This document shows, in pieces, positions 49,356 through 60,050 of a DNA stretch of 64,000 nucleotides. The notes below the pieces were generated by a model. That model did no database searches, was not told where the DNA came from, and saw only the letters and a list, made by a program, of their open reading frames with translations. The stretch lies in contig NZ_LMJL01000012.1 of NCBI RefSeq assembly GCF_001429295.1, positions 111,511-175,510 on the forward strand. Reading direction: 5' to 3'. Each line of letters opens with the position of its first letter. Position 1 is the stretch's first letter. The DNA comes from Flavobacterium sp. Root935. Lineage in GTDB: Bacteria; Bacteroidota; Bacteroidia; Flavobacteriales; Flavobacteriaceae. Made by a program: the position numbers and the translations under genes.

Positions 49356-51062
49356 TTAGCTTAATCTAATTTCTGAAACACAAGCTCCTGTTGGAATCAT
49401 TGGGAAAACGTTATTTTCTTTTTCCACCATAACTTCTAAGAAGTAAGAATCTTTTGAAGCCAGCATCTCAGCGACCGCTGCATCTAAATCTTCTCTTTGC
49501 GTAACTTTTTTAGATTTGATATAATATCCTTCGGCAATTGCAATGAAATTTGGATTAATCATTTTTGTTGAAGCATATCTGTTATCAAAGAACAATTCCT
49601 GCCATTGACGTACCATTCCTAAGAATTCATTGTTTAAAATCACAATTTTCACAGGAACTTTGGTTTGAAAAATTGTTCCAAGCTCTTGAATTGTCATCTG
49701 GAAACCTCCATCACCAATAATCGCAACTACTTCACGTTCTGGTTTTCCCATTTTTGCCCCAATTGCAGCAGGCAAAGCAAATCCCATAGTTCCTAAACCT
49801 CCGGAAGTAATATTACTTTTAGTCGAATTAAATTTAGCATAGCGACAAGCAAACATCTGGTGCTGCCCAACATCTGAAACGATAATTGCATCTCCATTTG
49901 AATGTTTATTGATCATTTCAATAGTTTCTCCCATTGAAATTCCTTTGCCATTCGTTGGATTTAATTCTTCTTTAATTACAGATTCAAATTCAATATTTCT
50001 TAATTCTCTAAATTGATTGAACCACAAGTCATAAGATTTTGCTTCAATTAATGGCAATAAAGCCGCTAAAGATTCTTTTACGTCCCCTAAAACTGCAACT
50101 TCTGTTTTCACGTTTTTATCAATCTCTGCTGGATCAATTTCAAAGTGAATTACTTTTGCTTGTTTTGCATATGTCTTTAAATTACCAGTCACACGGTCGT
50201 CAAAACGCATTCCGAAAGCAATTAAAACATCGCATTCGTTTGTCAATAAATTTGGAGCGTAATTTCCGTGCATTCCCAACATTCCCACATTCAACGGATG
50301 ATCTGTTGGTAATGCTGATAATCCTAAAATTGTCCAAGCTGCAGGAATTCCAGATTTTTCTACAAAAGCTTTAAATTCAGCTTCGGCTTGACCTAAAATA
50401 ATTCCCTGACCAAAAACGATAAGTGGCTTTTGCGCACTATTAATTAAAGCTGCAGCTTCGGCAACTTTATCTAATTTTAATTTTGGAACTGGAACATAAC
50501 TTCTAATTCCGGTACATTTTTCATAACTAAAATCAAACTCATCAAACTGTGCGTTTTTAGTAATATCAATTAATACAGGCCCTGGACGTCCAGAACGAGC
50601 AATATAAAATGCTTTTGCAATAATTTCTGGAATTTGAGAAGCTTCAGTTACCTGAAAATTCCATTTTGTAACCGGAGTTGAAATTCCGATAATATCTGTT
50701 TCCTGAAAAGCATCAGATCCTAATAAATGTCTTCCAACTTGTCCTGTAATACAAACTAACGGAGTCGAATCGATTTGAGCATCTGCAATTCCTGTTACAA
50801 GGTTTGTTGCACCTGGTCCTGAAGTTGCAATTGCCACACCTACTTTTCCTGTAGCTCTTGCATACCCTTGAGCTGCATGTGTTGCGCCTTGTTCGTGGCG
50901 TACTAATACATGGTGTAACTGATCTTGAAATTTATATAATTCGTCATAAACCGGCATGATTGCTCCTCCCGGATAACCATAAACCAAGTCTACACCTTCT
51001 GCTAATAAACATCTTATAACGGCTTCTGCCCCTGATATTTTCATAGTATATTTTGTTTTCAA
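49356..51062 (-). CDS. ilvB: Acetolactate synthase large (catalytic) subunit
   Basis: A 568-aa thiamine-diphosphate enzyme that joins two pyruvates, or pyruvate and 2-oxobutyrate, as the first common step of the branched-chain pathway. Motifs are VYGYPGGAIMPVYDE and VRHEQGATHAAQGYARA at the N-terminus, with the catalytic Glu of the ThDP aminopyrimidine in RHEQGA. The ThDP-binding GDGGFQMTIQEL comes later, followed by NNEFLGMVRQWQ. It works with the IlvN subunit. The gene is between ilvD and ilvN in an attenuator-controlled operon. Confidence 0.95.
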   Translation of the reverse strand: MKTKYTMKISGAEAVIRCLLAEGVDLVYGYPGGAIMPVYDELYKFQDQLHHVLVRHEQGATHAAQGYARATGKVGVAIATSGPGATNLVTGIADAQIDSTPLVCITGQVGRHLLGSDAFQETDIIGISTPVTKWNFQVTEASQIPEIIAKAFYIARSGRPGPVLIDITKNAQFDEFDFSYEKCTGIRSYVPVPKLKLDKVAEAAALINSAQKPLIVFGQGIILGQAEAEFKAFVEKSGIPAAWTILGLSALPTDHPLNVGMLGMHGNYAPNLLTNECDVLIAFGMRFDDRVTGNLKTYAKQAKVIHFEIDPAEIDKNVKTEVAVLGDVKESLAALLPLIEAKSYDLWFNQFRELRNIEFESVIKEELNPTNGKGISMGETIEMINKHSNGDAIIVSDVGQHQMFACRYAKFNSTKSNITSGGLGTMGFALPAAIGAKMGKPEREVVAIIGDGGFQMTIQELGTIFQTKVPVKIVILNNEFLGMVRQWQELFFDNRYASTKMINPNFIAIAEGYYIKSKKVTQREDLDAAVAEMLASKDSYFLEVMVEKENNVFPMIPTGACVSEIRLS

Positions 51063-51147
51063 AAATCAATTTCAAATTTCAATATCAATTTTATATTTCG
51101 ATTAATATTGTTATTGCAATTGATTTTTGATATTGTTATTTTATTAA

Positions 51148-52821
51148 TTAATTATCGGTAACACAGCCTGTTGACGCACTAGAAACCGATCTTGCGTATT
51201 TAAGTAAAACTCCTTTTGTAACTTTTAACGGTGGTTGTACCCAAGCCGCTTTTCTAGCTGCAAATTCTTCGTCGGAAATTTTCAGGTCAATAGTATTTTT
51301 TACAGCATCGATCGCAATTAAATCGCCATCTTTTACTAGAGCAATACCACCACCATCATAAGCTTCTGGTGTAACGTGTCCTACCACGAATCCATGCGAA
51401 CCTCCAGAGAATCTACCGTCTGTAATAAGAGCACAGCTGCTTCCTAATCCAGCACCAATAATAGCAGATGTAGGTTTCAGCATTTCAGGCATCCCTGGAC
51501 CACCTTTTGGCCCGCAATACCTGATGACGACTACATTACCTGGTTTAATTTTTCCGGCTTGAAGACCTGGAATTACTTCAAATTCACCTTCAAATACTAC
51601 AGCTGGACCTTCGAAATACTCCCCTTCTTTTCCGCTGATTTTTGCTACAGCTCCTTCAGAAGCAAGGTTTCCGTATAAAACTTGAATATTTCCAGTTGGT
51701 TTTAACGCTTTTTGAATTTCATGAATTACTTCTTGTCCGTCTTGTAAATCTGGAGTTGAAGCTAAATTTTCAGCAACTGTTTTTCCTGTTACTGTTAAAC
51801 AATCTCCGTGAATAAGTCCTGCTTTCAATAAATATTTCATTACAGCTGGAATTCCCCCCACTTCATGAATATCTTCCATCATGTATTTACCACTTGGTTT
51901 CATGTCAGCCAAAACTGGTGTTCTATCATTAATTGCTTGGAAATCATCCAAAGTAATTTTAATATCAACAGAGTGAGCCATTGCGATTAAGTGCATAACT
52001 GCATTTGTAGAACCTCCTAAAACTGCTACAATTGTAATAGCATTTTCGAAAGCCTTGCGAGTCATAATATCTCTTGGCTTAATATCTTTTTCTAATAAAA
52101 CTTTAATTGCAGCTCCGGCGGCAAGACATTCGTCTCTTTTTTCCTGACTTAAAGCAGGGTTCGATGAACTGTATGGTAAGCTCATTCCTAATGCTTCAAT
52201 TGCCGAAGACATTGTGTTTGCCGTATACATACCACCGCACGCACCAGCACCTGGACAAGCATTTTGGATAACTCCTTTAAAATCTTCTGGAGTAATTTCG
52301 TTTTTAACCTTTTTTCCTAAAGCTTCAAATGCTGACACAATATTTAAAGATTCACCTTTCCACTTTCCAGAGTGAATAGATCCTCCGTAAACCATCATTG
52401 CTGGACGGTTTAATCGTCCCATTGCGATTAAAGCTCCCGGCATATTTTTATCACAGCCTGGAATTGCAATTACACCATCGTACCATTGCGCTCCAACTAC
52501 TGTTTCTATAGAATCTGCAATTACATCACGAGAAACCAATGAATAACGCATTCCTTCAGTTCCGTTTGAAATTCCGTCACTGACACCAATGGTATTAAAA
52601 ATAAGTCCGACAAGATCTGCATCCCAAACACCTTTTTTAACATCTTTTGCTAAATCGTTCAAGTGCATATTACAAGTGTTACCATCGTAACCCATGCTCA
52701 CAATTCCAACTTGTGCTTTTTTTAAATCTTCTTCAGTTAAACCAATTCCGTACAACATTGCTTGCGCCGCAGGCTGTGTTTGATCTTGAGTGATGGTCTT
52801 GCTGTACTTATTTAATTCCAT
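51148..52821 (-). CDS. ilvD: Dihydroxy-acid dehydratase
   Basis: A 557-aa iron-sulfur enzyme that removes water from 2,3-dihydroxy acids, the third step to valine and isoleucine. Three cluster Cys are placed in [18 protein letters not shown] and [19 protein letters not shown]. The end, [11 protein letters not shown], is the normal one for the family. It is the first structural gene after the leader-terminator region at 52853-52983, so its expression and that of the following ilvB, ilvN and ilvC is likely set by attenuation. Confidence 0.95.
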   Translation of the reverse strand: MELNKYSKTITQDQTQPAAQAMLYGIGLTEEDLKKAQVGIVSMGYDGNTCNMHLNDLAKDVKKGVWDADLVGLIFNTIGVSDGISNGTEGMRYSLVSRDVIADSIETVVGAQWYDGVIAIPGCDKNMPGALIAMGRLNRPAMMVYGGSIHSGKWKGESLNIVSAFEALGKKVKNEITPEDFKGVIQNACPGAGACGGMYTANTMSSAIEALGMSLPYSSSNPALSQEKRDECLAAGAAIKVLLEKDIKPRDIMTRKAFENAITIVAVLGGSTNAVMHLIAMAHSVDIKITLDDFQAINDRTPVLADMKPSGKYMMEDIHEVGGIPAVMKYLLKAGLIHGDCLTVTGKTVAENLASTPDLQDGQEVIHEIQKALKPTGNIQVLYGNLASEGAVAKISGKEGEYFEGPAVVFEGEFEVIPGLQAGKIKPGNVVVIRYCGPKGGPGMPEMLKPTSAIIGAGLGSSCALITDGRFSGGSHGFVVGHVTPEAYDGGGIALVKDGDLIAIDAVKNTIDLKISDEEFAARKAAWVQPPLKVTKGVLLKYARSVSSASTGCVTDN

Positions 52822-52852
52822 TATTGCTTTATTTTATTTTAATTTTTATTCA

Positions 52853-52884
52853 AAAAAAAACCTTCCAGTATTTGGAAGGTTTGT
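52853..52884 (-). terminator. Attenuator terminator of the ilv operon
   Basis: AACCTTCC and GGAAGGTT form a strong hairpin with a short loop and a run of about ten T's on the minus strand. It lies between the leader peptide stop (52906) and the ilvD start (52821). It is the stop signal of an attenuation system. Confidence 0.9.
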
Positions 52885-52905
52885 AATATAGTTTTTCAAT
52901 TATAT

Positions 52906-52983
52906 TTATAACATTCCCGATGCAGATGTGTGAATCACATTGACAACAACGACAGAAATAATAATAATTGAGATTTGCATCAT
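52906..52983 (-). CDS. ilv leader peptide, 25 aa, rich in Ile and Val
   Basis: Reads MMQISIIIISVVVVNVI, then HTSASGML. It contains four Ile codons in a row and four Val codons in a row, plus more of each. Both are end products of the operon that follows. Ribosome stalling at these codons would prevent the terminator at 52853 and let transcription run into ilvD. A good -7 box (53000-53007) lies about 17 nt upstream. The frame is too short for standard gene prediction. It is the classical layout for attenuation. There is no Leu run, though Leu occurs once at the end. Confidence 0.88.
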   Translation of the reverse strand: MMQISIIIISVVVVNVIHTSASGML

Positions 52984-52999
52984 TTATTTTTTAGTGTCA

Positions 53000-53007
53000 C
53001 AAAAGTA
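53000..53007 (-). promoter_or_regulatory. -7 box of the ilv operon promoter
   Basis: TACTTTTG on the minus strand matches TAnnTTTG, with a T-rich -33 region 19 nt upstream. The leader peptide start is about 17 nt downstream. Confidence 0.7.
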
Positions 53008-53089
53008 CAGAAACTTTAGGAACTAAAAAAATAAAATCTCAACATTTCAGATACTTCTTGTTATTAAATTCACTTTTTAACAAAAAATA

Positions 53090-54208
53090 TTAAACAATTG
53101 TAGATTGTCCAATACTTACATTGTCATTATTAAAATACAGCAAATCATCTTTACTGAAAATAAAATTAGAAACGAACTCCCCTACTTCGTTTGTTCCGAA
53201 TTTTGAATCTGGTTTTAAATCAACTGTTACAACTTTGTATTCAATTGCTTTTTCTACCGCTTTATAGATTACATTAGCTTCTTTAGTTAATCCAAAATGC
53301 TCTAACAAAAGCGCTGCTGCTAAAATCGAAGCAATCGGATTGGCGATGTTTTTTCCTTTTGCCTGCGGATATGATCCGTGAATTGGTTCAAACAAAGCAT
53401 TTTTTTCTCCTAAAGATACCGATGGCAGTAAACCAATAGATCCTGTGATTACACTGGCTTCATCAGATAAAATATCTCCGAATAAGTTCTCAGTCAAAAT
53501 CACATCAAATTGTTTCGGATTTAAAATCAACTGCATTGCCGCATTATCAACAAATAAAAAATCAAGCTTAACATCTGGATAATTTTCGCTCACTTTCTGA
53601 ACTACTTTTCTCCACAATCTTGAAGTTTCCAAAACATTGGCTTTGTCTACCATTGTTAACTTTTTGCGTCGTTTTTGTGCCGATTTAAAAGCTAAATGTG
53701 CAATTCTGGTGATTTCTTCTTCTGAATATTCGCATAAATCCGAGGCATGCGTTCCTTCTTCATTAAGTGTTTTAGCTCCGAAATAAGCACCGCCTGTTAA
53801 TTCTCTGAAAATTGTAAAATCAGCTCCTTCAATAATTTCTCTTTTTAAAGGAGAAGCTTCAATTAATGCTTTGTAAGGTTTTATCGGACGGATATTCGCA
53901 AACAAACCTAATTCTTTACGAAGCTTTAATAAACCTTGTTCAGGTCGAACTTTTGCATTAGGATTATTATCATATTTAGGATCTCCGATTGCACCAAGCA
54001 AAACTGCATCTGTATTTAAGCACAGATTTAGTGTTTGTTCCGGCAAAGGGCTTCCTGTTTTATCAATTGCAACCGCTCCCATGAGCGCATCTTCAAAAAC
54101 AAATTCATGATTATAAACTTCAGCAATAGCATACAATGCTTTTTTGGCTTGTAAAATAACCTCAGGTCCAATTCCATCTCCTGGCAAAACTGCAATTTTC
54201 AAATTCAT
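53090..54208 (-). CDS. leuB: 3-Isopropylmalate dehydrogenase
   Basis: A 372-aa NAD-dependent oxidative decarboxylase of leucine synthesis. The start MNLKIAVLPGDGIGPEVILQ is characteristic; the substrate-binding Arg cluster appears as LRKELGLFANIRPIKPY and the metal-binding Asp in LTENLFGDILSDEAS, with GSIGLLPSVSLG near the end. The 372-aa length is normal. It follows leuA by 77 nt. Genes for leuC and leuD are not in the window and must be elsewhere. It lies before the ilv promoter, so leuA-leuB and ilv are separate units. Confidence 0.94.
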   Translation of the reverse strand: MNLKIAVLPGDGIGPEVILQAKKALYAIAEVYNHEFVFEDALMGAVAIDKTGSPLPEQTLNLCLNTDAVLLGAIGDPKYDNNPNAKVRPEQGLLKLRKELGLFANIRPIKPYKALIEASPLKREIIEGADFTIFRELTGGAYFGAKTLNEEGTHASDLCEYSEEEITRIAHLAFKSAQKRRKKLTMVDKANVLETSRLWRKVVQKVSENYPDVKLDFLFVDNAAMQLILNPKQFDVILTENLFGDILSDEASVITGSIGLLPSVSLGEKNALFEPIHGSYPQAKGKNIANPIASILAAALLLEHFGLTKEANVIYKAVEKAIEYKVVTVDLKPDSKFGTNEVGEFVSNFIFSKDDLLYFNNDNVSIGQSTIV

Positions 54209-54285
54209 AACGTCTCGTTCTTTATGTATTTAAATCCTTTATTATTTTTCTCTTTCTTCTTTGCTCTATTTTCTATTCTTCTTAA

Positions 54286-55467
<1,182 letters not shown>

Positions 55468-55496
55468 TTATTTAATGTAATTTCACATCTTGATAA

Positions 55497-55527
55497 CAAA
55501 TATATATCGTACTATCGCAGTACGAAA
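55497..55527 (-). promoter_or_regulatory. leuA promoter with a perfect palindrome between -33 and -7
   Basis: On the minus strand TATATTTG (55497-55504) is the -7 box and TTTC (55524-55527) a -33-like element 19 nt upstream. Between them lies TCGTACTATCGCAGTACGA (55507-55525), perfect 7-bp arms with a 5-nt centre. A protein bound there would block the promoter. Confidence 0.65.
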
Positions 55528-55616
55528 TTCATTTTAATGAAATTATACTGTTCATAAAACGATTTATACCTTATTAACTAATTTATTATCAATAAGTTAC
55601 ATTATTATTTTTTACA

Positions 55617-57161
55617 ATGGCTAACCATCAAAAAGATTTCTTATTTGTTTTAATCAAATCACTTTCGAAATCAGAAAAAAGACAGTTTAAAATTTTTGCA
55701 AGCCGATTAGAGACGAGTTCAAACACAAAATTTATTGAATTATTCAACATTCTTGATAAATCTGAAGTTTATGATGAAAAGCTCATTCTTAAAAGTGGCA
55801 TTATCCAAAAAGTTCAGCTATCTAACTTAAAATCATACTTATACAAGCAAATCTTAGTAAGTATAAGATTGAATATTCCCAGCCAGAATATTCGCTACCA
55901 GCTTCGTGAACAAATGGATTTTGCTGTAATTCTTTATAATAAAGGATTGTATAAGCAGAGTTTGAAAATTTTGGATAAGACCAAACAACAAGCGCTGGAG
56001 AATGATGAAAAATATATGGCGTATGAAATTGTTGAATTTGAAAAACTAATCGAATCCCAATATATTACCCGAAGTATTCAAGGCCGAGCAGACGAATTGG
56101 TTGTTCAGGCTAAAGAATTGAATTACCGCAATACAATATCAAGCAAATTATCGAATTTATCGCTTCAGTTATACGGAATCATGCTAAAAACGGGATACGT
56201 AAAAAGTGATGCCGAATACAAATATATTGACGATTATTTCAATAGACATATTTCAAAATTAGATGAAAGTAAATTTGGCTTTCGCGAAAAATACTGGTTT
56301 TATAATGCCAACTTGTGGCGAAGCTTTCTAGTTCAAGACTTTTTGGCCAGTTATAAATATGCTTACAAATGGGTTACATTGTTTTATGATAATCCGAACA
56401 TGATTTATCTTAATCCTGTATTTTTTTTGAAAGGAAATCATTATTTCTTAGAATCGCTTTATATGTTAAAGTATACATCTAATTTTAAGAAGTATCTGAA
56501 TCTTTTAGAAGAAACAATTGCAGATCCTAAATTCCCTGCAAATGATAATATTGCATCGCTGTCATTTCTATATGTGTACAATAACAAATTAAATCTCCAT
56601 ATTTTAGAAGGAACTTTTGCTGAAAGCGAATATCTAATTCCAGAGATTTTAAGTAAACTTAAAGTACACAGTGAACATCTCGATGAACACCACGAAATGC
56701 TGTTTTTCTATAAAATTGCTTCCATTTATTTTGGAAATGAAAAATACAATGAATGCATCAATTATTTAGATAAAATCATCAACAACAAGAACTTAACAAT
56801 GCGAGAAGACTTGATGTGTTTTGCAAGATTATTGTCTTTAATTGCGCATTATGAGTTAGGAAAAGATTATTACTTAGAAAATCATCTTAAAAGCACGTAT
56901 AAGTTTTTATTGAAAATGAATGATTTACATGAAGTTCAGAAAGAAATCATCAAATTCCTTAAAAATTTAAATAACTTTTATCCAGCTGATATAAAAAAGG
57001 AATTCAAAAAAATGCACGATCGCTTTGTAGAGCTTGAGAAGAATACTTATGAGAAAAGAGCATTCTTATATCTTGATATTATTTCGTGGCTTGAAAGCAA
57101 AATAGAAAATAGAAAAATTGCTGATATTATAAAGGAAAAAGCAAAACTTAACAATAGATAA
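55617..57161 (+). CDS. Large helical protein of unknown function, possibly TPR-like
   Basis: A 514-aa cytoplasmic protein that is almost fully helical, with pairs of helices rich in Tyr and Leu (YNKGLYKQSLKILDKTKQQA near 111-130, YMLKYTSNFKKYLNLLEETI around 283-302, NECINYLDKIINNKNL near 381-396). This resembles degenerate tetratricopeptide repeats. There is no enzyme motif and no signal peptide. It is transcribed away from leuA and may share control in the region between. Similar long hypothetical proteins are common in Flavobacteria. Function unknown. Confidence 0.55.
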   Translation: MANHQKDFLFVLIKSLSKSEKRQFKIFASRLETSSNTKFIELFNILDKSEVYDEKLILKSGIIQKVQLSNLKSYLYKQILVSIRLNIPSQNIRYQLREQMDFAVILYNKGLYKQSLKILDKTKQQALENDEKYMAYEIVEFEKLIESQYITRSIQGRADELVVQAKELNYRNTISSKLSNLSLQLYGIMLKTGYVKSDAEYKYIDDYFNRHISKLDESKFGFREKYWFYNANLWRSFLVQDFLASYKYAYKWVTLFYDNPNMIYLNPVFFLKGNHYFLESLYMLKYTSNFKKYLNLLEETIADPKFPANDNIASLSFLYVYNNKLNLHILEGTFAESEYLIPEILSKLKVHSEHLDEHHEMLFFYKIASIYFGNEKYNECINYLDKIINNKNLTMREDLMCFARLLSLIAHYELGKDYYLENHLKSTYKFLLKMNDLHEVQKEIIKFLKNLNNFYPADIKKEFKKMHDRFVELEKNTYEKRAFLYLDIISWLESKIENRKIADIIKEKAKLNNR

Positions 57162-57198
57162 TCTTTTAAATTCCAATAAAAAAAATCCAAATTCCAAT

Positions 57199-57237
57199 AA
57201 AAAAGGCTGAAAAACAAGAAGTTTTTTAGCCCTTTTT
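57199..57237 (+). terminator. Terminator of the 514-aa helical protein gene
   Basis: AAAAAGGCTGAAAAAC and GTTTTTTAGCCCTTTTT form a hairpin with small mismatch and a T-run, preceded by AATTCCA-type repeats. Confidence 0.7.
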
Positions 57238-57333
57238 GTCATTTCGCCCTTCGCTCTAAATGACAAAATGTTACGAAAAGAACAAACCCGACTGGTTTTA
57301 AAAACCTGTGGGGTTTAATAAAAAAACTAAAAT

Positions 57334-57376
57334 AAAAAATCCCAAACGCCACTTAATTGGAATTTGGGATTTTTTT
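57334..57376 (-). terminator. Terminator of the M1 peptidase gene
   Basis: AAAAAATCCCAAA and TTTGGGATTTTTT form a 13-bp stem with a 16-nt loop, with a T-run on the minus strand. Confidence 0.8.
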
Positions 57377-57396
57377 ATTTTGAAATTTTAAAAACT

Positions 57397-59052
57397 TTAC
57401 TCTACAATATTAGAAGTCGTTACATAGAAATTCTTATCAACTTCGAGTTTTCTATCTTCATTTTCAGTTTTAATAGACTGCCAGTCTGTAGTTGGTTTCA
57501 ACCAAGTTTCTACACCGTTTATTTTAACTTTTACAGGCATATCAAATTTTGAAACACAATTGGTCCAATGATATCCTAAAGTTCCATTTTTAAACATATA
57601 TTCAAAAACAGGAATTTTAGTAGTAGTTAAATACTGTGCATACACTCTGTTGAAGTTAATTCCAGACTGATCGTTGATATAATCTTCAATTTGCTTAGAA
57701 GTTACCGTTTGATGATAAAAGGTTTTATTTAAACCTCTTAAAATCGATTTCCATTTCGCATCATCATTAACAATCTGACGAATGGTGTGCAGCATATTTG
57801 CACCTTTTGGATACATATCTCCTGAACCTTCGTTATTTACATCATAATGACCGATAATTGGTTTGTCGTTTTCAATACCTTTTCTGCATCCAATAACATA
57901 TTCAGTGCCAGCCTCTTTTCCGTAATAATATTCCAAAAATAAACTTTCTGAATAATTCGTAAAGCTTTCGTGAATCCACATGTCTGCAATGTCTTTATAA
58001 GTGATATTGTTTGCAAACCATTCATGGCCAGACTCATGAATAATAATAAAATCAAATTTCAGTCCCCAGCCAGTTCCGCTTAAATCTTTTCCTAAATAAC
58101 CCTGTTTATATTGATTCCCGTATGTCACAGAGCTTTGGTGTTCCATTCCTAAATAAGGCACTTCCACTAATTTGTAACTGTCTTCGTAAAATGGATAAGG
58201 TCCAAACCAATCTTCAAAAGCTTTCAGCATTTTTGGAGCATCTTTAAAATGTTCTTTTGCTAAAGCCAAATTATCTCTTAAAACATAATAATTACAATCT
58301 AAATTACCTTTTTCTCCTTTAAATACTTCAGAGAAATTAACGTAATCGCCAATATTGATATTTACGCCGTAGTTATTAATCGGATTAGAAACATACCAAT
58401 TAAAAGTTTTTGTTCCGTCTTTTTCCTTTTTAACGCTTTTTAATCTTCCATTTGAAACTTCAGTTAAATCTCCGGGAACATTCACGCTGATCAGCATATT
58501 TTCTACTTCATCGTACATATGATCTTTACACGGCCACCAAACGCTTGCGCCTAAGCCCTGGCAAGAAGTAGCAATAAAATCTTTTCCGTTTTTATCTTTT
58601 TTCCAAGAAAATCCGCCATCCCATGGTGCTCTAACTGCTTCTTTTGGTTTTCCTTCAAAAGATATGATAATTTCTTTTGTGTCTCCAACTTTTTGCTTTT
58701 CAGTCAAAGTAATAAAGAAAGCATTTCCATCTCTTTCAAACTTTACTTCTTTTCCGTTTTGAGTAACTTTAGTAATCTGCATTGGCTGCTGCAAATCGAT
58801 CTGCATTTTATTATTTTCTGTCAAAACAGTATAACGAACAGTATTTGAACCCGAAATTGTTTTCTCAGATGGTTTTACTTTTACATCTAAATGATAGTAT
58901 TTTAAATCCCACCAAGCTCTTTCTTTCGTAATACTGCCACGTAAAGTGTCCTGATGCGTAAAAACAGTTTCAGACTTATTTAAAAGTCCTTGGGCATTTG
59001 CTGTGAAACCAACTAAAAAGGCGATAAATGCACTGCTAAAGTATTTTTTCAT
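57397..59052 (-). CDS. Secreted M1 family metallopeptidase
   Basis: A 551-aa zinc aminopeptidase-type enzyme with a signal peptide (MKKYFSSAFIAFLVGFTANA, cut before Q21). The zinc motif HEXXH is at 339-343 (HESGH), the third ligand E362 lies in HESFTNY (361-367), and the exopeptidase-type GMEHQ motif (GxMEN analogue) is at 302-306. It lacks the C-terminal ARM repeats of longer M1 enzymes. It is periplasmic or extracellular and probably trims peptides. No type IX sorting domain is seen at the C-terminus. It is a single gene with its own terminator. Confidence 0.88.
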   Translation of the reverse strand: MKKYFSSAFIAFLVGFTANAQGLLNKSETVFTHQDTLRGSITKERAWWDLKYYHLDVKVKPSEKTISGSNTVRYTVLTENNKMQIDLQQPMQITKVTQNGKEVKFERDGNAFFITLTEKQKVGDTKEIIISFEGKPKEAVRAPWDGGFSWKKDKNGKDFIATSCQGLGASVWWPCKDHMYDEVENMLISVNVPGDLTEVSNGRLKSVKKEKDGTKTFNWYVSNPINNYGVNINIGDYVNFSEVFKGEKGNLDCNYYVLRDNLALAKEHFKDAPKMLKAFEDWFGPYPFYEDSYKLVEVPYLGMEHQSSVTYGNQYKQGYLGKDLSGTGWGLKFDFIIIHESGHEWFANNITYKDIADMWIHESFTNYSESLFLEYYYGKEAGTEYVIGCRKGIENDKPIIGHYDVNNEGSGDMYPKGANMLHTIRQIVNDDAKWKSILRGLNKTFYHQTVTSKQIEDYINDQSGINFNRVYAQYLTTTKIPVFEYMFKNGTLGYHWTNCVSKFDMPVKVKINGVETWLKPTTDWQSIKTENEDRKLEVDKNFYVTTSNIVE

Positions 59053-59218
59053 TATTTAAAAATTTGTAATAAATAAGGTAATTAAACCACTTAATCTTCA
59101 ACAAATGTAAACATTCATATCAAGTATTTTAAAATTTTATGTTTTAAGGATGAAAAAAATAACACCTAAATTCATTATTCTTCTATATTTTAGTGTTTTT
59201 AATCAATAAAATTTAAAT

Positions 59219-59917
59219 ATGAGATTTGATGTAATAGCTTCTTTTTTGGTTGTAATGTTATCGACAGCTGTAAATTCACAAAATATAGCTATTCATAAAA
59301 CGAAAAATAAAATCAGCATTGATGGAAATTTATCAGATTGGGAAACACCTTTTCTAGGTCCGTTTGCGATTCACGATTCTGGAGAAAAAGCTGCTCAAAA
59401 TACATTTGTTTCACTTTCGTGGAATGACGAAAATCTTTATATAGCTTACAATTGCATCGATTCTAAAATTATTGGAAAACCTCAAAAGAAAGATTCCCAG
59501 ATTTTTTACACCGATGATTTAGTAGAACTTTTTCTTGATCCAGATGGAGATGGGCAGAATTATATTGAAATTGGAGTAAACGCTTTTTCAAGTAACTATG
59601 ATCTGCTTTTAAAATGTATTTCGCCAGAATGCGGCGGATGGAAAACCGCAATGGATTTTGATATTAAAAGACTAGAATCTGTAAGTAAAATAAATCCTGA
59701 TGGTTATTGTGTCGAAATTAAAATTCCTTTTTCAAGCCTTAAAAATATTAAAAACGGTAATTTTTTAAAACCAGAAATTGGTACAAAATGGAAAGGAAGT
59801 GCTTTTAGAATAGATTACGGTAACAGTATCGAATACCTTGCATTACAACCTTATAAGAGTTTAAAATTTGGTTTTCATCAGCCAGCAGAATTTGCGGTTT
59901 TTGAGTTTGTGGAGTAA
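59219..59917 (+). CDS. Secreted CBM9-like carbohydrate-binding protein
   Basis: A 232-aa protein with a signal peptide (about 20 residues, ending AVNSQ). The mature part is a family 9 carbohydrate-binding-module-like beta sandwich (DOMON fold): ISIDGNLSDWETPFLGPF, VSLSWNDENLYIAYNC, DDLVELFLDPDGDGQNYIEI and the later EIKIPFSSLKN. Those strands match in order. Such domains bind sugars or lignin-type ligands or haem. No catalytic domain is attached. The ligand is unknown. The gene ends next to a long heptad hairpin, probably its terminator. Confidence 0.78.
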   Translation: MRFDVIASFLVVMLSTAVNSQNIAIHKTKNKISIDGNLSDWETPFLGPFAIHDSGEKAAQNTFVSLSWNDENLYIAYNCIDSKIIGKPQKKDSQIFYTDDLVELFLDPDGDGQNYIEIGVNAFSSNYDLLLKCISPECGGWKTAMDFDIKRLESVSKINPDGYCVEIKIPFSSLKNIKNGNFLKPEIGTKWKGSAFRIDYGNSIEYLALQPYKSLKFGFHQPAEFAVFEFVE

Positions 59918-59920
59918 TTA

Positions 59921-60044
59921 GTTTCATTTGTTTCAGGTTTCATTTGTTTCAGGTTTCAAGTTTCAGGTTTCAAGTTTCAAGTTTCAGGTTTCAAGTTTCA
60001 AGTTTCAAGTTATCGCAAAGAACCTGAAACTTGAAACCTGAAAC
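59921..60044. repeat. Heptad repeat element with conserved core, inverted relative to 24616
   Basis: An array of TTTCAGG and TTTCAAG units (59932-60009), the core AGTTATCGCAAAGAACC (60008-60024) and inverted GAAAC arms to 60044. Its core is the reverse complement of the one at about 24657-24673. It lies between convergent genes and is long enough to act as a terminator. Confidence 0.9.
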
Positions 60045-60050
60045 AAAACT

